Source: Pelagibacterales bacterium SAG-MED22 (GTDB lineage: Bacteria > Pseudomonadota > Alphaproteobacteria > Pelagibacterales > Pelagibacteraceae). Taken from it: a DNA stretch of 64,000 bases. The DNA lies in contig JACWDT010000005.1 in assembly GCA_014653985.1 (NCBI GenBank), positions 1 through 64,000 of the forward strand, written 5' to 3'. The notes under the pieces are model-generated. The model was not told the origin of the DNA and searched no databases. It worked only from the letters and a program-made list of their open reading frames with translations. The translations under genes were made by a program, and so were the position numbers. Every line of letters begins with the position of its first letter. Within the stretch, counting starts at the first letter, position 1. Below are positions 15,128 through 24,527 of this stretch, piece after piece.

Positions 15128-17523
15128 TAAGCTGATTTACCAAAGGGTTTTATAATCAAGATTAAAGCAGGCAGTAAAGTTAATACTGAGATCATAGCCA
15201 ATAACATTGCTAAACCAGTGAACATACCAAAATAAATTGTGGGGATAAATTTAGACAAAGCTAAAATTGAAAATCCAAAAACAATCGTGATTGATGTGTT
15301 TAAAATTGCAACCCCCACTGTTGAATGACATAATTTTAATGTTTTGTTATAATCTTTAATCTTATTGAACTCCTCATTAAATCGATAAATATAATGGATA
15401 CTATTGTCTACTGCTATACCAATGGTAATTGCAGCGATGGTAATAGTCATCATATCTAAAGGAATTTCTAACAATCCTATAATTCCAAGTATGAAAAATG
15501 CAGCAATGAAATTTGGCACAACCCCTATTAAAGATAATTTAATATTTCTAAAGAGAATTAAAAACATAATAAAAATCCCAATCATTACCAATCCTAAAGT
15601 AAGTATTTGTGATTTAAATAAGCTCTGTAATAAATTATTAAATAAAATTAATACTCCAGCAAGTTGATATTCGCTTTCTTCTAGACCAATCTTATCCTTA
15701 AGATCAAAATTTATTTTATTAATTAAATCGTTTCTTCTTAAATTTTCTTGAGAGTCTATTATTCTTAAGCTAATCCTTGCTTCATCGTTTTCTATTGAAA
15801 GATATGGATCAATAATTTCTGTTTTAATGCTTTCAGGTATTTTGGAATAAAGCACACCCATTTCTAATGTGCCTAAAGGTTTATTGTTATTTAATTGAGT
15901 TGCTACATCAATAATTGATGAAAAAGACAAAACTTTCCCAATTTCAGGAAGACTATCTAAGTAATTATGAACAGATGCAATTTTATCAATTTTATCTTTA
16001 GTAAACCAATATTTGTCATCATTCTTGTCATTTTCATCTCCCCAGTCCTCAAACTCATCATCTTCAGCTGATTTTTTTTCTTTATCTTTCTTAGGAAACT
16101 TAAGAATAACTTCTAATGGTGTTGTTCCACCAAGCTCTTCATCTATAAGTTTCATGCCTTTATAGATTTCAGTATTTTTGTTAAAATAATTAATAAAGCT
16201 GTTTTCAACTTCTAGTTTGCTAATACCAATAATACTTAAAATTATTACAATTCCTGTTACTGAAAAAATTAAATTCTTTTTACTAATAGAAAGTGATCCT
16301 AGAAAAGTAGTAAATTTAGAATCCTGTTCTTCTTTAAGCGAAATATTATCTGAAGGAGCGAAACTTAAAAAAGTTGGGAGTAAAGTGAAGGTAATTATAA
16401 ATGAAGTAATTAGACCAAAAGTCATCATCCATCCAAAGTCAATAATAGGTTTGATTTCACTAAAGATTAAAGACAAAAATGCTAAAATAGTAGTCAATAC
16501 AGTGTATAAAATTGGCCAAAACATTTTTCTGGTGGTTAAAGAAATGATTTCTAAAGTATTTTTTGAAGAGGAGTTTTTTTTAAGCTGTAAAAATCTAGTA
16601 CTCATGTGAATGTTCATTGCCATTGTTAAAATCAACATCAAAGCAATAAAGTTCGATGAAATAACAGTAACTTTCCATCCAAGTAGTCCGAGTAACCCTG
16701 TCATTATCACGACTGAAATTATACAACTGCTAATTGGAACTATAATCCAGATAAGTTTCCTAAAAACAAACCATAGTGTTCCAATAATAAATAATAAAAC
16801 ACCTATTCCAAAAACCACAATGTCACTTTTAATAAAGGTCATCATGTCATCAGCAATCATTGGGATACCACCTAAATAAATCTTACCCACATCACCATAG
16901 CTCTGAATGACTTGTCTGATCTCTAGAATATTTAGATGATTTCGTTTTTTGAGTTGATCTTTATATTTTTCAATTTCATCTTTTGATTTACTTTCAATAT
17001 TTTCAAGTTTTTGAGTCTGTTTGATATAAACAATTATACCACTGGTTTTACCATCCTCACTAATGACAAAGTTTCTAAATACTGGACTATTAAGAATTTC
17101 CTTAAATCCTCTATCTTTATCAACTTCTTCGTCTTTTAAAGTTTTAAAACTTTCTAATCTTTCTTGAAGTGGGGCATCTGAATTACTTAACAATGGTACA
17201 TCTAGAAGAGTTATAACACTATGAACCCAATTCAAACTTTGAATTTTATATTTTAAACTTAGTAAATTATTAATTGATGTATCTGTTACCATCCCTTCAT
17301 TAGGTGTATAAGTAAGAATTAAAAACTCTCTAGATCCGTATCTTTCAGAAACTTCTTTCAGATAGGCTAAATCTGGATCACCATCAATCAATAACGTCTC
17401 TGAAGATGCATCCAATCTAAAGTCTTTTGTATAATAACCAAAACTTAAGATGGCGATTATTAGTAATACAAGTACTGCTTTAGGATTCTTTAGAACAATG
17501 TTTTGATAAATGCGAGCCAACAT
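15127..17523 (-). CDS. RND/MMPL superfamily exporter
   Basis: A 798-residue inner-membrane protein with about 12 transmembrane helices in two MMPL repeats. Each repeat has one N-terminal helix, a large periplasmic loop and five clustered helices (first cluster about residues 230-390, second near 640-790). The second cluster carries IAAITIGIAVDNSIHYIYRF, a typical proton-relay region. The first periplasmic loop opens with ASSETLLIDGDPDLAYL, like hopanoid/lipid exporters of the HpnN type, and the second contains a strongly acidic stretch (DDEFEDWGDEND). Such proteins move lipids or hydrophobic compounds. It lies between dnaB (20-base gap) and cvpA (one-base overlap). The substrate is not known. 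Confidence 0.88.
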   Translation of the reverse strand: MLARIYQNIVLKNPKAVLVLLIIAILSFGYYTKDFRLDASSETLLIDGDPDLAYLKEVSERYGSREFLILTYTPNEGMVTDTSINNLLSLKYKIQSLNWVHSVITLLDVPLLSNSDAPLQERLESFKTLKDEEVDKDRGFKEILNSPVFRNFVISEDGKTSGIIVYIKQTQKLENIESKSKDEIEKYKDQLKKRNHLNILEIRQVIQSYGDVGKIYLGGIPMIADDMMTFIKSDIVVFGIGVLLFIIGTLWFVFRKLIWIIVPISSCIISVVIMTGLLGLLGWKVTVISSNFIALMLILTMAMNIHMSTRFLQLKKNSSSKNTLEIISLTTRKMFWPILYTVLTTILAFLSLIFSEIKPIIDFGWMMTFGLITSFIITFTLLPTFLSFAPSDNISLKEEQDSKFTTFLGSLSISKKNLIFSVTGIVIILSIIGISKLEVENSFINYFNKNTEIYKGMKLIDEELGGTTPLEVILKFPKKDKEKKSAEDDEFEDWGDENDKNDDKYWFTKDKIDKIASVHNYLDSLPEIGKVLSFSSIIDVATQLNNNKPLGTLEMGVLYSKIPESIKTEIIDPYLSIENDEARISLRIIDSQENLRRNDLINKINFDLKDKIGLEESEYQLAGVLILFNNLLQSLFKSQILTLGLVMIGIFIMFLILFRNIKLSLIGVVPNFIAAFFILGIIGLLEIPLDMMTITIAAITIGIAVDNSIHYIYRFNEEFNKIKDYNKTLKLCHSTVGVAILNTSITIVFGFSILALSKFIPTIYFGMFTGLAMLLAMISVLTLLPALILIIKPFGKSA

Positions 17524-17543
17524 TAGCTCTTTTATATTGGAAA

Positions 17544-18962
17544 TTAATTAGTTTGAGTATCTTTAAATTTTGTAAATCTTTCTTCAAATTCAAGAGTTAC
17601 GTTGCCTATTGGACCGTGTCTTTGTTTTTGAATTATAATCTGAGCTAAGTGTGCTACTTCGTTCATTTTTGCTTGCCATTCGGCGTGTTCAACTGTTGCA
17701 GGCCTTGGCTCTTTTCGCTGTAAATAATATCCTTCTCTATAAACAAACATCACAACATCCGCATCTTGTTCAATAGAACCAGACTCTCTCAAATCTGACA
17801 ATTGAGGTTTATGATCATCTCTTTGCTCCACTTGTCTAGACAGTTGTGAAAGAGCCACAACAGGAACACGTAGTTCTTTTGCAATAGCTTTAAGTCCTTG
17901 TGTAATTTGAGAAATCTCCTGTACTCTACCATCTTTGTTAAATGTAGTCCCTCTCATTAGTTGAATATAATCCACTACAATCAGGTCTAGACCACTCCTT
18001 CTTTTTATTCTTCTTGCTCTATTACTCATGGCAGCAATACTCAAAGCAGGCGTTTCATCTATGAAGAGGGGTAAGTCAGCTATATCTTTAGATGTTTCCA
18101 AAAATTTATCAAATTGATCATCAGATATTCTTCCTTGTCTAATATCGTTGGAACTAATTCTTGCTTGTTCGGAAATAATTCTAGTAGAAAGTTGTTCTGA
18201 AGACATCTCAAGAGAAAAGAATGCAATTGAGGATTTTTTTCCACTGTCTTGTAAATCTTTTGCAGCATTAAATGCAATATTAGTTGCAAGTGATGTCTTA
18301 CCCATTGAAGGACGTCCAGCTATAATAATTAGATCAGATTGATGTAAACCACCAAGTTTATAGTCTAAATCTCGAAGTCCTGTTGGAACACCTACAATTC
18401 CACCCTCATTTTTATAGGCTGCTGATGCCATATCAATAGTCTGCTTCATTGCTTCGTCAAATTTAATTATACTTGAATTAAAAGAACCTTTTTCTGCTAA
18501 ATCAAACAAAGATTTTTCAGTTTTCTCAATAATATTTTGTCCATTTGTATCAAGATCATTTAATTTTACATCATCAACAGTTTCTTCAGAAATTTTTATT
18601 AGTTCTCTTCGAACAAACATGTCGTAAATAATTTTAGAATATTCTATGGCTTGTCGAGCTGAAGTAGAAAATTTAGTAATTTTAACTAAATACTCTGGAA
18701 CATTTAAATCATCTTTTTCATCTTCAAAATAATTCTTTAAAGTAATTGGGTTCGCTAACAATCCTTTATAAATTAAATTCTCAATTGACTCGAAAATTTT
18801 TTGATGCATAGGATCATAGAAATTAGCACTGCCAATTATAACACTAATTTCATCGAACATTTCATTGCTTACAAGAATAGATCCTATCACAGCTTGTTCC
18901 GCCTCGATATTGTTTGGTAGCTCTTTGAATTGGCTTTTAACTAGGCTTAAATTATTTTCCAT
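17544..18962 (-). CDS. dnaB: Replicative DNA helicase DnaB
   Basis: A 472-residue hexameric 5'-3' helicase of the replication fork. The N-terminal domain starts with LPNNIEAEQAVIGSIL, followed by a linker and the RecA-like domain with GVPTGLRDLDYKLGG, Walker A GRPSMGKT (216-223), Walker B LIVVDYIQLM, and the SQLSRQVEQR and DLRESGSIEQDAD motifs. The length equals the usual bacterial DnaB. It follows rplI on the same strand, the common rpsF-rpsR-rplI-dnaB order, with a 67-base gap in which no clear terminator was seen. No intein is present in the P-loop region. Confidence 0.98.
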   Translation of the reverse strand: MENNLSLVKSQFKELPNNIEAEQAVIGSILVSNEMFDEISVIIGSANFYDPMHQKIFESIENLIYKGLLANPITLKNYFEDEKDDLNVPEYLVKITKFSTSARQAIEYSKIIYDMFVRRELIKISEETVDDVKLNDLDTNGQNIIEKTEKSLFDLAEKGSFNSSIIKFDEAMKQTIDMASAAYKNEGGIVGVPTGLRDLDYKLGGLHQSDLIIIAGRPSMGKTSLATNIAFNAAKDLQDSGKKSSIAFFSLEMSSEQLSTRIISEQARISSNDIRQGRISDDQFDKFLETSKDIADLPLFIDETPALSIAAMSNRARRIKRRSGLDLIVVDYIQLMRGTTFNKDGRVQEISQITQGLKAIAKELRVPVVALSQLSRQVEQRDDHKPQLSDLRESGSIEQDADVVMFVYREGYYLQRKEPRPATVEHAEWQAKMNEVAHLAQIIIQKQRHGPIGNVTLEFEERFTKFKDTQTN

Positions 18963-19029
18963 ACTTGTAATTTATATGAAAAAATTATTAATAAAATTCT
19001 TAATTATTGCTGGGGAAAAAAATGTATAA

Positions 19030-19488
19030 TTATTGAATTGTTTCTGCAGAAGAAACATCTATAGAAATTTCTGCATCAACTTCTGAGTGTAGAGAAATTT
19101 TAACCTTAAACTTTCCTAAAGCTTTGATCTCTTCGACAGGTTGTATCATTGAAGGCTTAATTTCTATCTTATTTTCATCCTGAATTAGTTTAGCAATTTC
19201 AGTTGGCTTAACTGAACCATATAATTCTTTATTTTCTGTACTTAATTTTTTAACAGAATATTCTTTTCCATTAATTTGTTCAGCTATTTGAGAAGCCTCT
19301 TTTTTCTTTTCGTTATCCTTTTTGGATAAGTCAGTTTTTATTTTTTCAACTTCTTTAATATTTTCTTTTGAGGCATAAAGTGCCTTTTTATTAGCTATAA
19401 GATAGTTTCTTGCAAAACCCCTTTTAACATCTATTATTTCTCCAATAGACCCAATTCTTTTAACATTTTCTAATAAAATTACTTTCAT
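19030..19488 (-). CDS. rplI: 50S ribosomal protein L9
   Basis: A 152-residue ribosomal protein. The N-terminal domain has VILLENVKRIGSIGEIIDVKRGFARNYLI, the hallmark of L9, and is joined by a lysine-rich helix to a C-terminal domain. L9 binds 23S rRNA near the L1 stalk and helps reading-frame maintenance. The start follows the rpsR stop directly. Its C-terminal domain is slightly longer than the E. coli protein (149). Confidence 0.97.
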   Translation of the reverse strand: MKVILLENVKRIGSIGEIIDVKRGFARNYLIANKKALYASKENIKEVEKIKTDLSKKDNEKKKEASQIAEQINGKEYSVKKLSTENKELYGSVKPTEIAKLIQDENKIEIKPSMIQPVEEIKALGKFKVKISLHSEVDAEISIDVSSAETIQ

Positions 19489-19761
19489 TTATATTAATGC
19501 TAAATTTCTAGCTCTTTTAATTGATAAAGATAGTTCTCTTTGTTTTTTCTGAGAAACATTAGTTATTCTTGATGGTAAAATTTTTCCATTTTCCGACATA
19601 TATTTTTTCAATAATTTAATGTTTTTATAATCAACTTGTGGGGCACCTTTTGCTGAAAGAGGACAACTTTTTTTAAATTTATATTTATTAGGCTGGAAAA
19701 TACTTAATTTAGCAAAATTACTTTGTTTTCCTTTTTTATTTCCGCTTTGTCTTTTAGGCAT
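19489..19761 (-). CDS. rpsR: 30S ribosomal protein S18
   Basis: A 90-residue ribosomal protein. Core motifs are the [24 protein letters not shown] stretch and a C-terminal KRARNLALI. It forms a heterodimer with S6, whose gene is immediately upstream; the stop of rpsF and the start of rpsR share one base (19761). The basic N-terminus ([11 protein letters not shown]) is a little longer than in E. coli. Confidence 0.97.
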   Translation of the reverse strand: MPKRQSGNKKGKQSNFAKLSIFQPNKYKFKKSCPLSAKGAPQVDYKNIKLLKKYMSENGKILPSRITNVSQKKQRELSLSIKRARNLALI

Positions 19762-20114
19762 TAGTTTTTAACACTCTCTTTTTTTTCACTATCTTCTTTC
19801 TTGCCAAAGTAAACTGTATCTAAATCAAAGTTTTTTACCCTTACAGTTAAATATCTTAACAATTTTTTATCTATTAGCTCATTTTTTTCCAATTCATCAA
19901 TAACTTTTCCATCACCTTTGATTTTGAAATGAATATAACTACCTTTTCTATTTTTTTTTATTAAATATGACAGGTTTAGCAAACCCCAGTTTTCAGTCTT
20001 TACTACTTCTCCGTCATTTTTTTCAATAATTTTGGAATATTTTTCAGATAATTGCTTCAATTCACTCGGTGAAGTGTCTTGTCTAGCAATAATAGTATGT
20101 TCGTATAAATTCAT
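19761..20114 (-). CDS. rpsF: 30S ribosomal protein S6
   Basis: A 117-residue ribosomal protein. It has the S6 pattern [13 protein letters not shown] at the start, [20 protein letters not shown] in the middle and [10 protein letters not shown] near residue 95, then a charged tail. It is first of rpsF-rpsR-rplI. A TATAAT-like -10 on the minus strand (20147-20152) with a weak -35 (TTTAAC, 20170-20175) lies upstream. fabD diverges from it across 87 bases. Confidence 0.97.
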   Translation of the reverse strand: MNLYEHTIIARQDTSPSELKQLSEKYSKIIEKNDGEVVKTENWGLLNLSYLIKKNRKGSYIHFKIKGDGKVIDELEKNELIDKKLLRYLTVRVKNFDLDTVYFGKKEDSEKKESVKN

Positions 20115-20146
20115 TTAAGTTCTTTAATAAAAAATGAGGATATACT

Positions 20147-20175
20147 ATTATAAAAGTTCAATTACAATAGTTAAA
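20147..20175 (-). promoter_or_regulatory. Candidate promoter of rpsF-rpsR-rplI
   Basis: On the minus strand TTTAAC (20170-20175), a 17-base spacer and a consensus TATAAT (20147-20152) precede rpsF by 32 bases. The -35 is poor. The same 87-base interval must also hold the fabD promoter on the plus strand, which could not be picked out with confidence. Confidence 0.45.
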
Positions 20176-20201
20176 AAGGCAAATTAATTAGTTTTTTTTA
20201 T

Positions 20202-21128
20202 ATGTTTTCAGTAATTTTCCCTGGTCAAGGTTCCCAAATTGTGGGAATGGGAAAGGAGCTTTATGACAAATTTGATATCGTTAAGAACCTATTTAAGCAG
20301 GCAGACGACACACTAAATTTTTCTATTTCCAAGTTAATTTTAGAAGGCCCAAAGGAAGAGTTAGATTTAACAATTAATACTCAGCCAGCAATATATTTAA
20401 TTAGTTATTCAATATTCAACATAGTTAAAAAAGAATTCAACTTAGATTTAAACAAGGCTAAATTTTTCGCTGGACATTCTTTAGGTGAATACTCAGCTTT
20501 GTCATGTGCTGGATATTTAGATTTTTCAGAGACTTTAAAAATATTAAGAATTAGAGGTGAGGCTATGCAAAACTCAGTTCCCAAAGGACAAGGAGGTATG
20601 GTTGCAGTTTTGGCTTCAAATATTCAGGTAATTGAAAAAATATTAGATGATAATAAAAAAATACTTAATGCTCAAATTGCAAATGACAATTCTGATGGTC
20701 AAATGGTATTGAGTGGAAAAACAGAAGACTTAGAAACGTTAATAAAAATTTTAAAAGAAAATTCTATTAAAAATATTAAACTTCCAGTTAGTGCTCCTTT
20801 TCATTGTGATATGATGAGTGATGCTACCAAAATTATGACAGATGAGATAAATAAGCTTAATTTCAAAAATGGAAAAAATAAATTAATTTCAAATGTGACA
20901 GCTCATGAAATTAAAGATGTAGATGAGCTTAAAACTCTCTTAATTAAACAGATAGAGAGCAGAGTAAGATGGAGAGAAAGCGTTATTAATATGATAGAAA
21001 ATAGGGTAAATCATTTTATTGAAATTGGGCCAGGGAAAGTGTTGTCAGGTTTAGTAAAAAGAATTAATAGAGATGTTAAAATCGATACAATAAATAGTTT
21101 AAGTGATATTGAGAGTATAAAAATATGA
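20202..21128 (+). CDS. fabD: Malonyl-CoA:ACP transacylase
   Basis: A 308-residue acyltransferase that moves malonyl from CoA to acyl carrier protein for fatty acid synthesis. GQGSQ at residues 8-12 forms the oxyanion region, GHSLGEYSA at 91-99 carries the nucleophile Ser93, and APFHCDMM carries the catalytic histidine. The terminal IGPGKVLSGLVKR segment is conserved. It overlaps fabG by four bases (ATGA), and acpP follows, so enzyme and carrier protein are made together. Length is normal. Confidence 0.97.
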   Translation: MFSVIFPGQGSQIVGMGKELYDKFDIVKNLFKQADDTLNFSISKLILEGPKEELDLTINTQPAIYLISYSIFNIVKKEFNLDLNKAKFFAGHSLGEYSALSCAGYLDFSETLKILRIRGEAMQNSVPKGQGGMVAVLASNIQVIEKILDDNKKILNAQIANDNSDGQMVLSGKTEDLETLIKILKENSIKNIKLPVSAPFHCDMMSDATKIMTDEINKLNFKNGKNKLISNVTAHEIKDVDELKTLLIKQIESRVRWRESVINMIENRVNHFIEIGPGKVLSGLVKRINRDVKIDTINSLSDIESIKI

Positions 21129-21862
21129 TTGAGTTAAAAGGTAAAAATATTATTATTACTGGTGCTTCTGGTGGTATTGGAAATTCAATTATTGAAAAAT
21201 TAAACCAAGCTGGAGCAAATATTTTAGCTTCCGGTACAAGAATTGAAAAACTAAATGAGTTAAAAGAAAAATTTCAACATATTAAAATATTAAAATTTGA
21301 TATTTCCCAAAGTCATAAAATTGAGGAATTTATAGAAAATGCAACAAAAGAACTTGGTGGAAGTTTAGATTGTATTATTAATAATGCAGGAGTTACTCAA
21401 GATAACCTTGCAATAAGAATGAGTTTAGAAGAATGGCAAAAAGTAATTAACATTAATTTAACTTCAACATTTTTAATGAGTAAATTTGCAATTAAAAAAA
21501 TGCTTAAAAACAAATCAGGTAGGATTGTTAATATAACATCTGTAGTTGGTCATACAGGAAATTTAGGTCAAGCTAATTACACTGCATCTAAAGCAGGCAT
21601 AATAGCAATGTCAAAAAGTTTGGCGCAAGAGTATGCAAAAAAAAACATAAATATAAATTGTATTTCCCCAGGCTTTATTAAAACAGCAATGACCGAAAAA
21701 CTAGAAGATAAATTTAAAGAGGCCATAATATCAAAAATTCCATCAGCTCGCCTGGGAGACCCTGATGATATTGCAAATGCAGTGCTTTTTTTATGTTCAA
21801 AACAATCTAGCTATATTAATGGAGAAACTTTGCATGTGAATGGAGGCCTGTATATGGCTTGA
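21125..21862 (+). CDS. fabG: 3-oxoacyl-ACP reductase
   Basis: A 245-residue short-chain dehydrogenase that reduces 3-oxoacyl-ACP with NADPH. The cofactor loop is TGASGGIG (residues 12-19), then NNAGVTQDNL, the catalytic serine in NITSVVG and the YTASK tyrosine-lysine pair. The C-terminal NGETLHVNGGLYMA is typical of FabG. It is coupled to fabD by a four-base overlap. Its stop codon lies inside the -35 element proposed for acpP. Confidence 0.97.
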   Translation: MIELKGKNIIITGASGGIGNSIIEKLNQAGANILASGTRIEKLNELKEKFQHIKILKFDISQSHKIEEFIENATKELGGSLDCIINNAGVTQDNLAIRMSLEEWQKVININLTSTFLMSKFAIKKMLKNKSGRIVNITSVVGHTGNLGQANYTASKAGIIAMSKSLAQEYAKKNININCISPGFIKTAMTEKLEDKFKEAIISKIPSARLGDPDDIANAVLFLCSKQSSYINGETLHVNGGLYMA

Positions 21863-21886
21863 CAAAATATCTTTTTAAACTAATAA
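21859..21886 (+). promoter_or_regulatory. Candidate promoter of acpP, overlapping the fabG stop
   Basis: A consensus -35 (TTGACA, 21859-21864) contains the fabG TGA stop. After a 16-base spacer a -10-like TAATAA occurs at 21881-21886, 24 bases before the acpP ATG, which has a good AAAAAGGA ribosome site. An own promoter would fit the high ACP demand. It rests on motif match only. Confidence 0.5.
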
Positions 21887-21910
21887 GAATTTATAACAAA
21901 AAGGATCAAT

Positions 21911-22150
21911 ATGTCAGAAGACGTTTCAAGCAAAGTCAAAAAAATTGTAGCTGATCACTTAGGGATCGATGAAGCAAAAGTTACTGAGGAGTCTAGTTTT
22001 ATAGATGACTTGGGAGCTGACAGCTTGGATACGGTTGAACTAGTGATGGCTTTCGAAGAAGAATTTGGATCTGAAATATCAGATAGTGAAGCTGAGAAAA
22101 TTTTAACTGTTGGAGATGCAGTTAAGTTTATCGAAGGAAAAGCAAACTAG
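21911..22150 (+). CDS. acpP: Acyl carrier protein
   Basis: A 79-residue acidic protein that carries growing acyl chains on a phosphopantetheine arm attached to Ser38 in the [15 protein letters not shown] motif. Helices and length match bacterial ACP. It lies 48 bases after fabG with its own likely promoter. Instead of fabF, gmk follows eight bases later, so the usual fabD-fabG-acpP-fabF order is broken here. Confidence 0.97.
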   Translation: MSEDVSSKVKKIVADHLGIDEAKVTEESSFIDDLGADSLDTVELVMAFEEEFGSEISDSEAEKILTVGDAVKFIEGKAN

Positions 22151-22158
22151 AAAATCTA

Positions 22159-22791
22159 ATGCCCTCAGAACAAGATGGGGTAATGATAATTTTATCTTCT
22201 CCCTCTGGAGCAGGTAAGACTACATTAGTAAAAATGTTATCAAAGTTACATAACTTTGAAATCTCCATATCTCATACAACAAGACAACCTAGACACAATG
22301 AGTCTCATAACAAAGATTATTTTTTTGTTGATGAGAAAGAATTCAAAAGGTTCATTAAAAATGAGGAATTTCTAGAATATGCAAAAGTTTTTAGTAATTT
22401 TTATGGAACTACAAGGACACCAGTTATCAATAAACTTAATAAAGGTAAAAATGTTTTATTTGATATTGATTGGCAAGGCGCTGACCAAATAAAGAACAAA
22501 AATTTAGATTATAAGCTAATCTCTTTTTTTATTTTACCACCAAGTAAAGAGATATTGTTTGAGAGACTCTCAAATAGAGACATGAGAGATAAATTAATTG
22601 CTGAAGAAAGAATGAAGCAGTTTAGTAGAGATGTGTTGCATTGGATTAATTATGATTATGTAATTATAAATGACTCTATTGAAACTTGTTACTCTAAAAT
22701 AAAAAATTTAATTCATGCAGAAATAAATAATGGTTCCAAAGATTATGACGCTGAGTATATTAGGAATCATATTGAAAAATTAACTTCTTAA
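22159..22791 (+). CDS. gmk: Guanylate kinase
   Basis: A 210-residue kinase that converts GMP to GDP with ATP. The P-loop SGAGKTT is at residues 16-22, followed by the GMP-binding [11 protein letters not shown] segment, [10 protein letters not shown], and [14 protein letters not shown]. It starts eight bases after acpP and its end overlaps the convergent ksgA stop by 12 bases. Length is typical for the family. Confidence 0.96.
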   Translation: MPSEQDGVMIILSSPSGAGKTTLVKMLSKLHNFEISISHTTRQPRHNESHNKDYFFVDEKEFKRFIKNEEFLEYAKVFSNFYGTTRTPVINKLNKGKNVLFDIDWQGADQIKNKNLDYKLISFFILPPSKEILFERLSNRDMRDKLIAEERMKQFSRDVLHWINYDYVIINDSIETCYSKIKNLIHAEINNGSKDYDAEYIRNHIEKLTS

Positions 22792-23565
22792 ATTTTCATA
22801 TTCACTAGTTAATTGATAGTAAGTTTCAAAGTCTAAATTTTGAGGTCTAAGATTTAAATCAATTTTGAATTTATCTAATATTTTTTGATCACCATTAAAA
22901 AGTTGATTAAAAGGTTTTTTTAACATTTTTCTTCTATGACTAAAAAAAACTCTTGTTACTTTCTCTAAATTTTTAGGATCCTCAATCTTAAATATTTTAT
23001 TTTTTGGAGTGAATAATAACAAAGAACTATCAACTTTTGGTTTTGGAGAAAAAGACACAGGTTTTATATCACAAATTTTAACAATTTTGAGTTTCCAATT
23101 TGCCAATATAGAAAGTCTGCCATAAGTTGACGTATTAAATTTTGAGATAATTCTGTTAGCTACCTCTTTCTGAAACATTAAAACGAGATGATCAAACCAA
23201 AATCCATCTTTTAAATTTATAATCCATTTACTCAATATTTCAGTAGAAATATTATATGGAAGATTTCCAAATACAGTAAACTTTTCATTTATCAACGAAT
23301 GTTCATCAATCTCAAGAATATCCTTATTAATTACAGTTACTTCGTCTCTAAAATTTTGCTCAAGTGTTTCTGCAAGATTTTTATCTTTTTCAACAACTAT
23401 TACTTTTTTGGGATTTTTTTTTAAAATACAAGAGGTAAGAGCTCCGGTACCAGGACCAATTTCAAGAATATTTTTTTCCTTAATTTGAATTACGTTAACT
23501 ATTCTTTCTAGAATATTTGCATCTATTAAAAAATTCTGACCAAGACTTTTTTTAGCTTTGATCAA
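22780..23565 (-). CDS. ksgA: 16S rRNA dimethyladenosine transferase
   Basis: A 261-residue SAM-dependent enzyme that dimethylates the two adjacent adenines in the 3' terminal hairpin of 16S rRNA. Motifs are [17 protein letters not shown], the SAM loop [12 protein letters not shown], and the catalytic [10 protein letters not shown]. The C-terminal domain has [13 protein letters not shown]. It overlaps pdxA by four bases; pdxA-ksgA is a conserved pair behind lptD-surA. Its last codons overlap gmk. Confidence 0.96.
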   Translation of the reverse strand: MIKAKKSLGQNFLIDANILERIVNVIQIKEKNILEIGPGTGALTSCILKKNPKKVIVVEKDKNLAETLEQNFRDEVTVINKDILEIDEHSLINEKFTVFGNLPYNISTEILSKWIINLKDGFWFDHLVLMFQKEVANRIISKFNTSTYGRLSILANWKLKIVKICDIKPVSFSPKPKVDSSLLLFTPKNKIFKIEDPKNLEKVTRVFFSHRRKMLKKPFNQLFNGDQKILDKFKIDLNLRPQNLDFETYYQLTSEYENLRS

Positions 23566-24527
23566 TTTCTATCCAAAAATTGAATAGCTTTTATAAGGCT
23601 TAATGGATTTGACATATTTTTACCTAACATTTTTTCATTTGGGCCATGGTCTGGAGATACTCTCAAGAAAGGCAAACCAAGAGTTATATTTATAGCATCA
23701 TATTCAAATATAGTCTTAATAGGCGTCAGCACTTGATCATGATACATGCCAACAATAACATTATATTTACTTCTATTTTTTTTCAGAAATATTGTGTCTG
23801 CAGCAAATGGACCAGCGATATTTAGCCCTTTTTTTTTAAGATTCTTTACAGCTGGCTTTAAGATCTCTTCATCTTCGTTAAATTTATCAATTGTTTCGCA
23901 ATGAGGATTTAAACCAATTATGGCAATTTTGGCTTTTTTATTTAGTTTTTTGTAAAAATTATGAATTAATAAAATTTTCTCAACAATGGTTTTTTTACTT
24001 ATATTTTTTGAAACAGCTTTAATTGGTAAATGTGTTGTTATAGGGCATACAGACAATTTCTCATTATAAATTAGCATTGCATTTTTTTTAATTTTAAAAC
24101 TTTTTGAAATGTATTCTGTAATACCTTCATATTTCTTGTCTAAAAATGTTTTTTTATTAATTGGCCCATTAATAAATTTTGTAATTTTATATTTTTTAAT
24201 TATTTTAAATGCGTTTTTGAAACACTTTAAAATATAATCATTTGATTTAGATGAAATATTTTCAAAAGCTTTTGTTGGATTATAATCAACATTAATCAGA
24301 TTTATTACATTATTATTAATTTTAAAATCAAGAATATTATGATCTTTTAAAATTTTAATTTTTTTTTTGTATTTTAGTTTTGACATTTGGAGTTTAACTA
24401 ATTTTAAGGAAGCTATTAAAATTATATGTTTTTTTGTATTAATCTTTTTTAAAGATTTAAAAAATATTTCTAAAAAAATACTATTTGGTTCACCCGCAAC
24501 TATAATTATATAATTTTCAGAGCTCAT
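23562..24527 (-). CDS. pdxA: 4-hydroxythreonine-4-phosphate dehydrogenase
   Basis: A 321-residue enzyme of the DXP-dependent pyridoxal phosphate pathway. Recognisable features are GPINKK, the metal-site region IIGLNPHCETI, then GMYHDQVLTPIKT and LGLPFLRVSPDHGP near the C-terminus. The sequence is lysine-rich and diverged from E. coli PdxA; the usual HAGE near the LNPH motif is changed to HCET. Position in lptF-lptG-lptD-surA-pdxA-ksgA matches the conserved order. Overlaps both neighbours by a few bases. Confidence 0.9.
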   Translation of the reverse strand: MSSENYIIIVAGEPNSIFLEIFFKSLKKINTKKHIILIASLKLVKLQMSKLKYKKKIKILKDHNILDFKINNNVINLINVDYNPTKAFENISSKSNDYILKCFKNAFKIIKKYKITKFINGPINKKTFLDKKYEGITEYISKSFKIKKNAMLIYNEKLSVCPITTHLPIKAVSKNISKKTIVEKILLIHNFYKKLNKKAKIAIIGLNPHCETIDKFNEDEEILKPAVKNLKKKGLNIAGPFAADTIFLKKNRSKYNVIVGMYHDQVLTPIKTIFEYDAINITLGLPFLRVSPDHGPNEKMLGKNMSNPLSLIKAIQFLDRN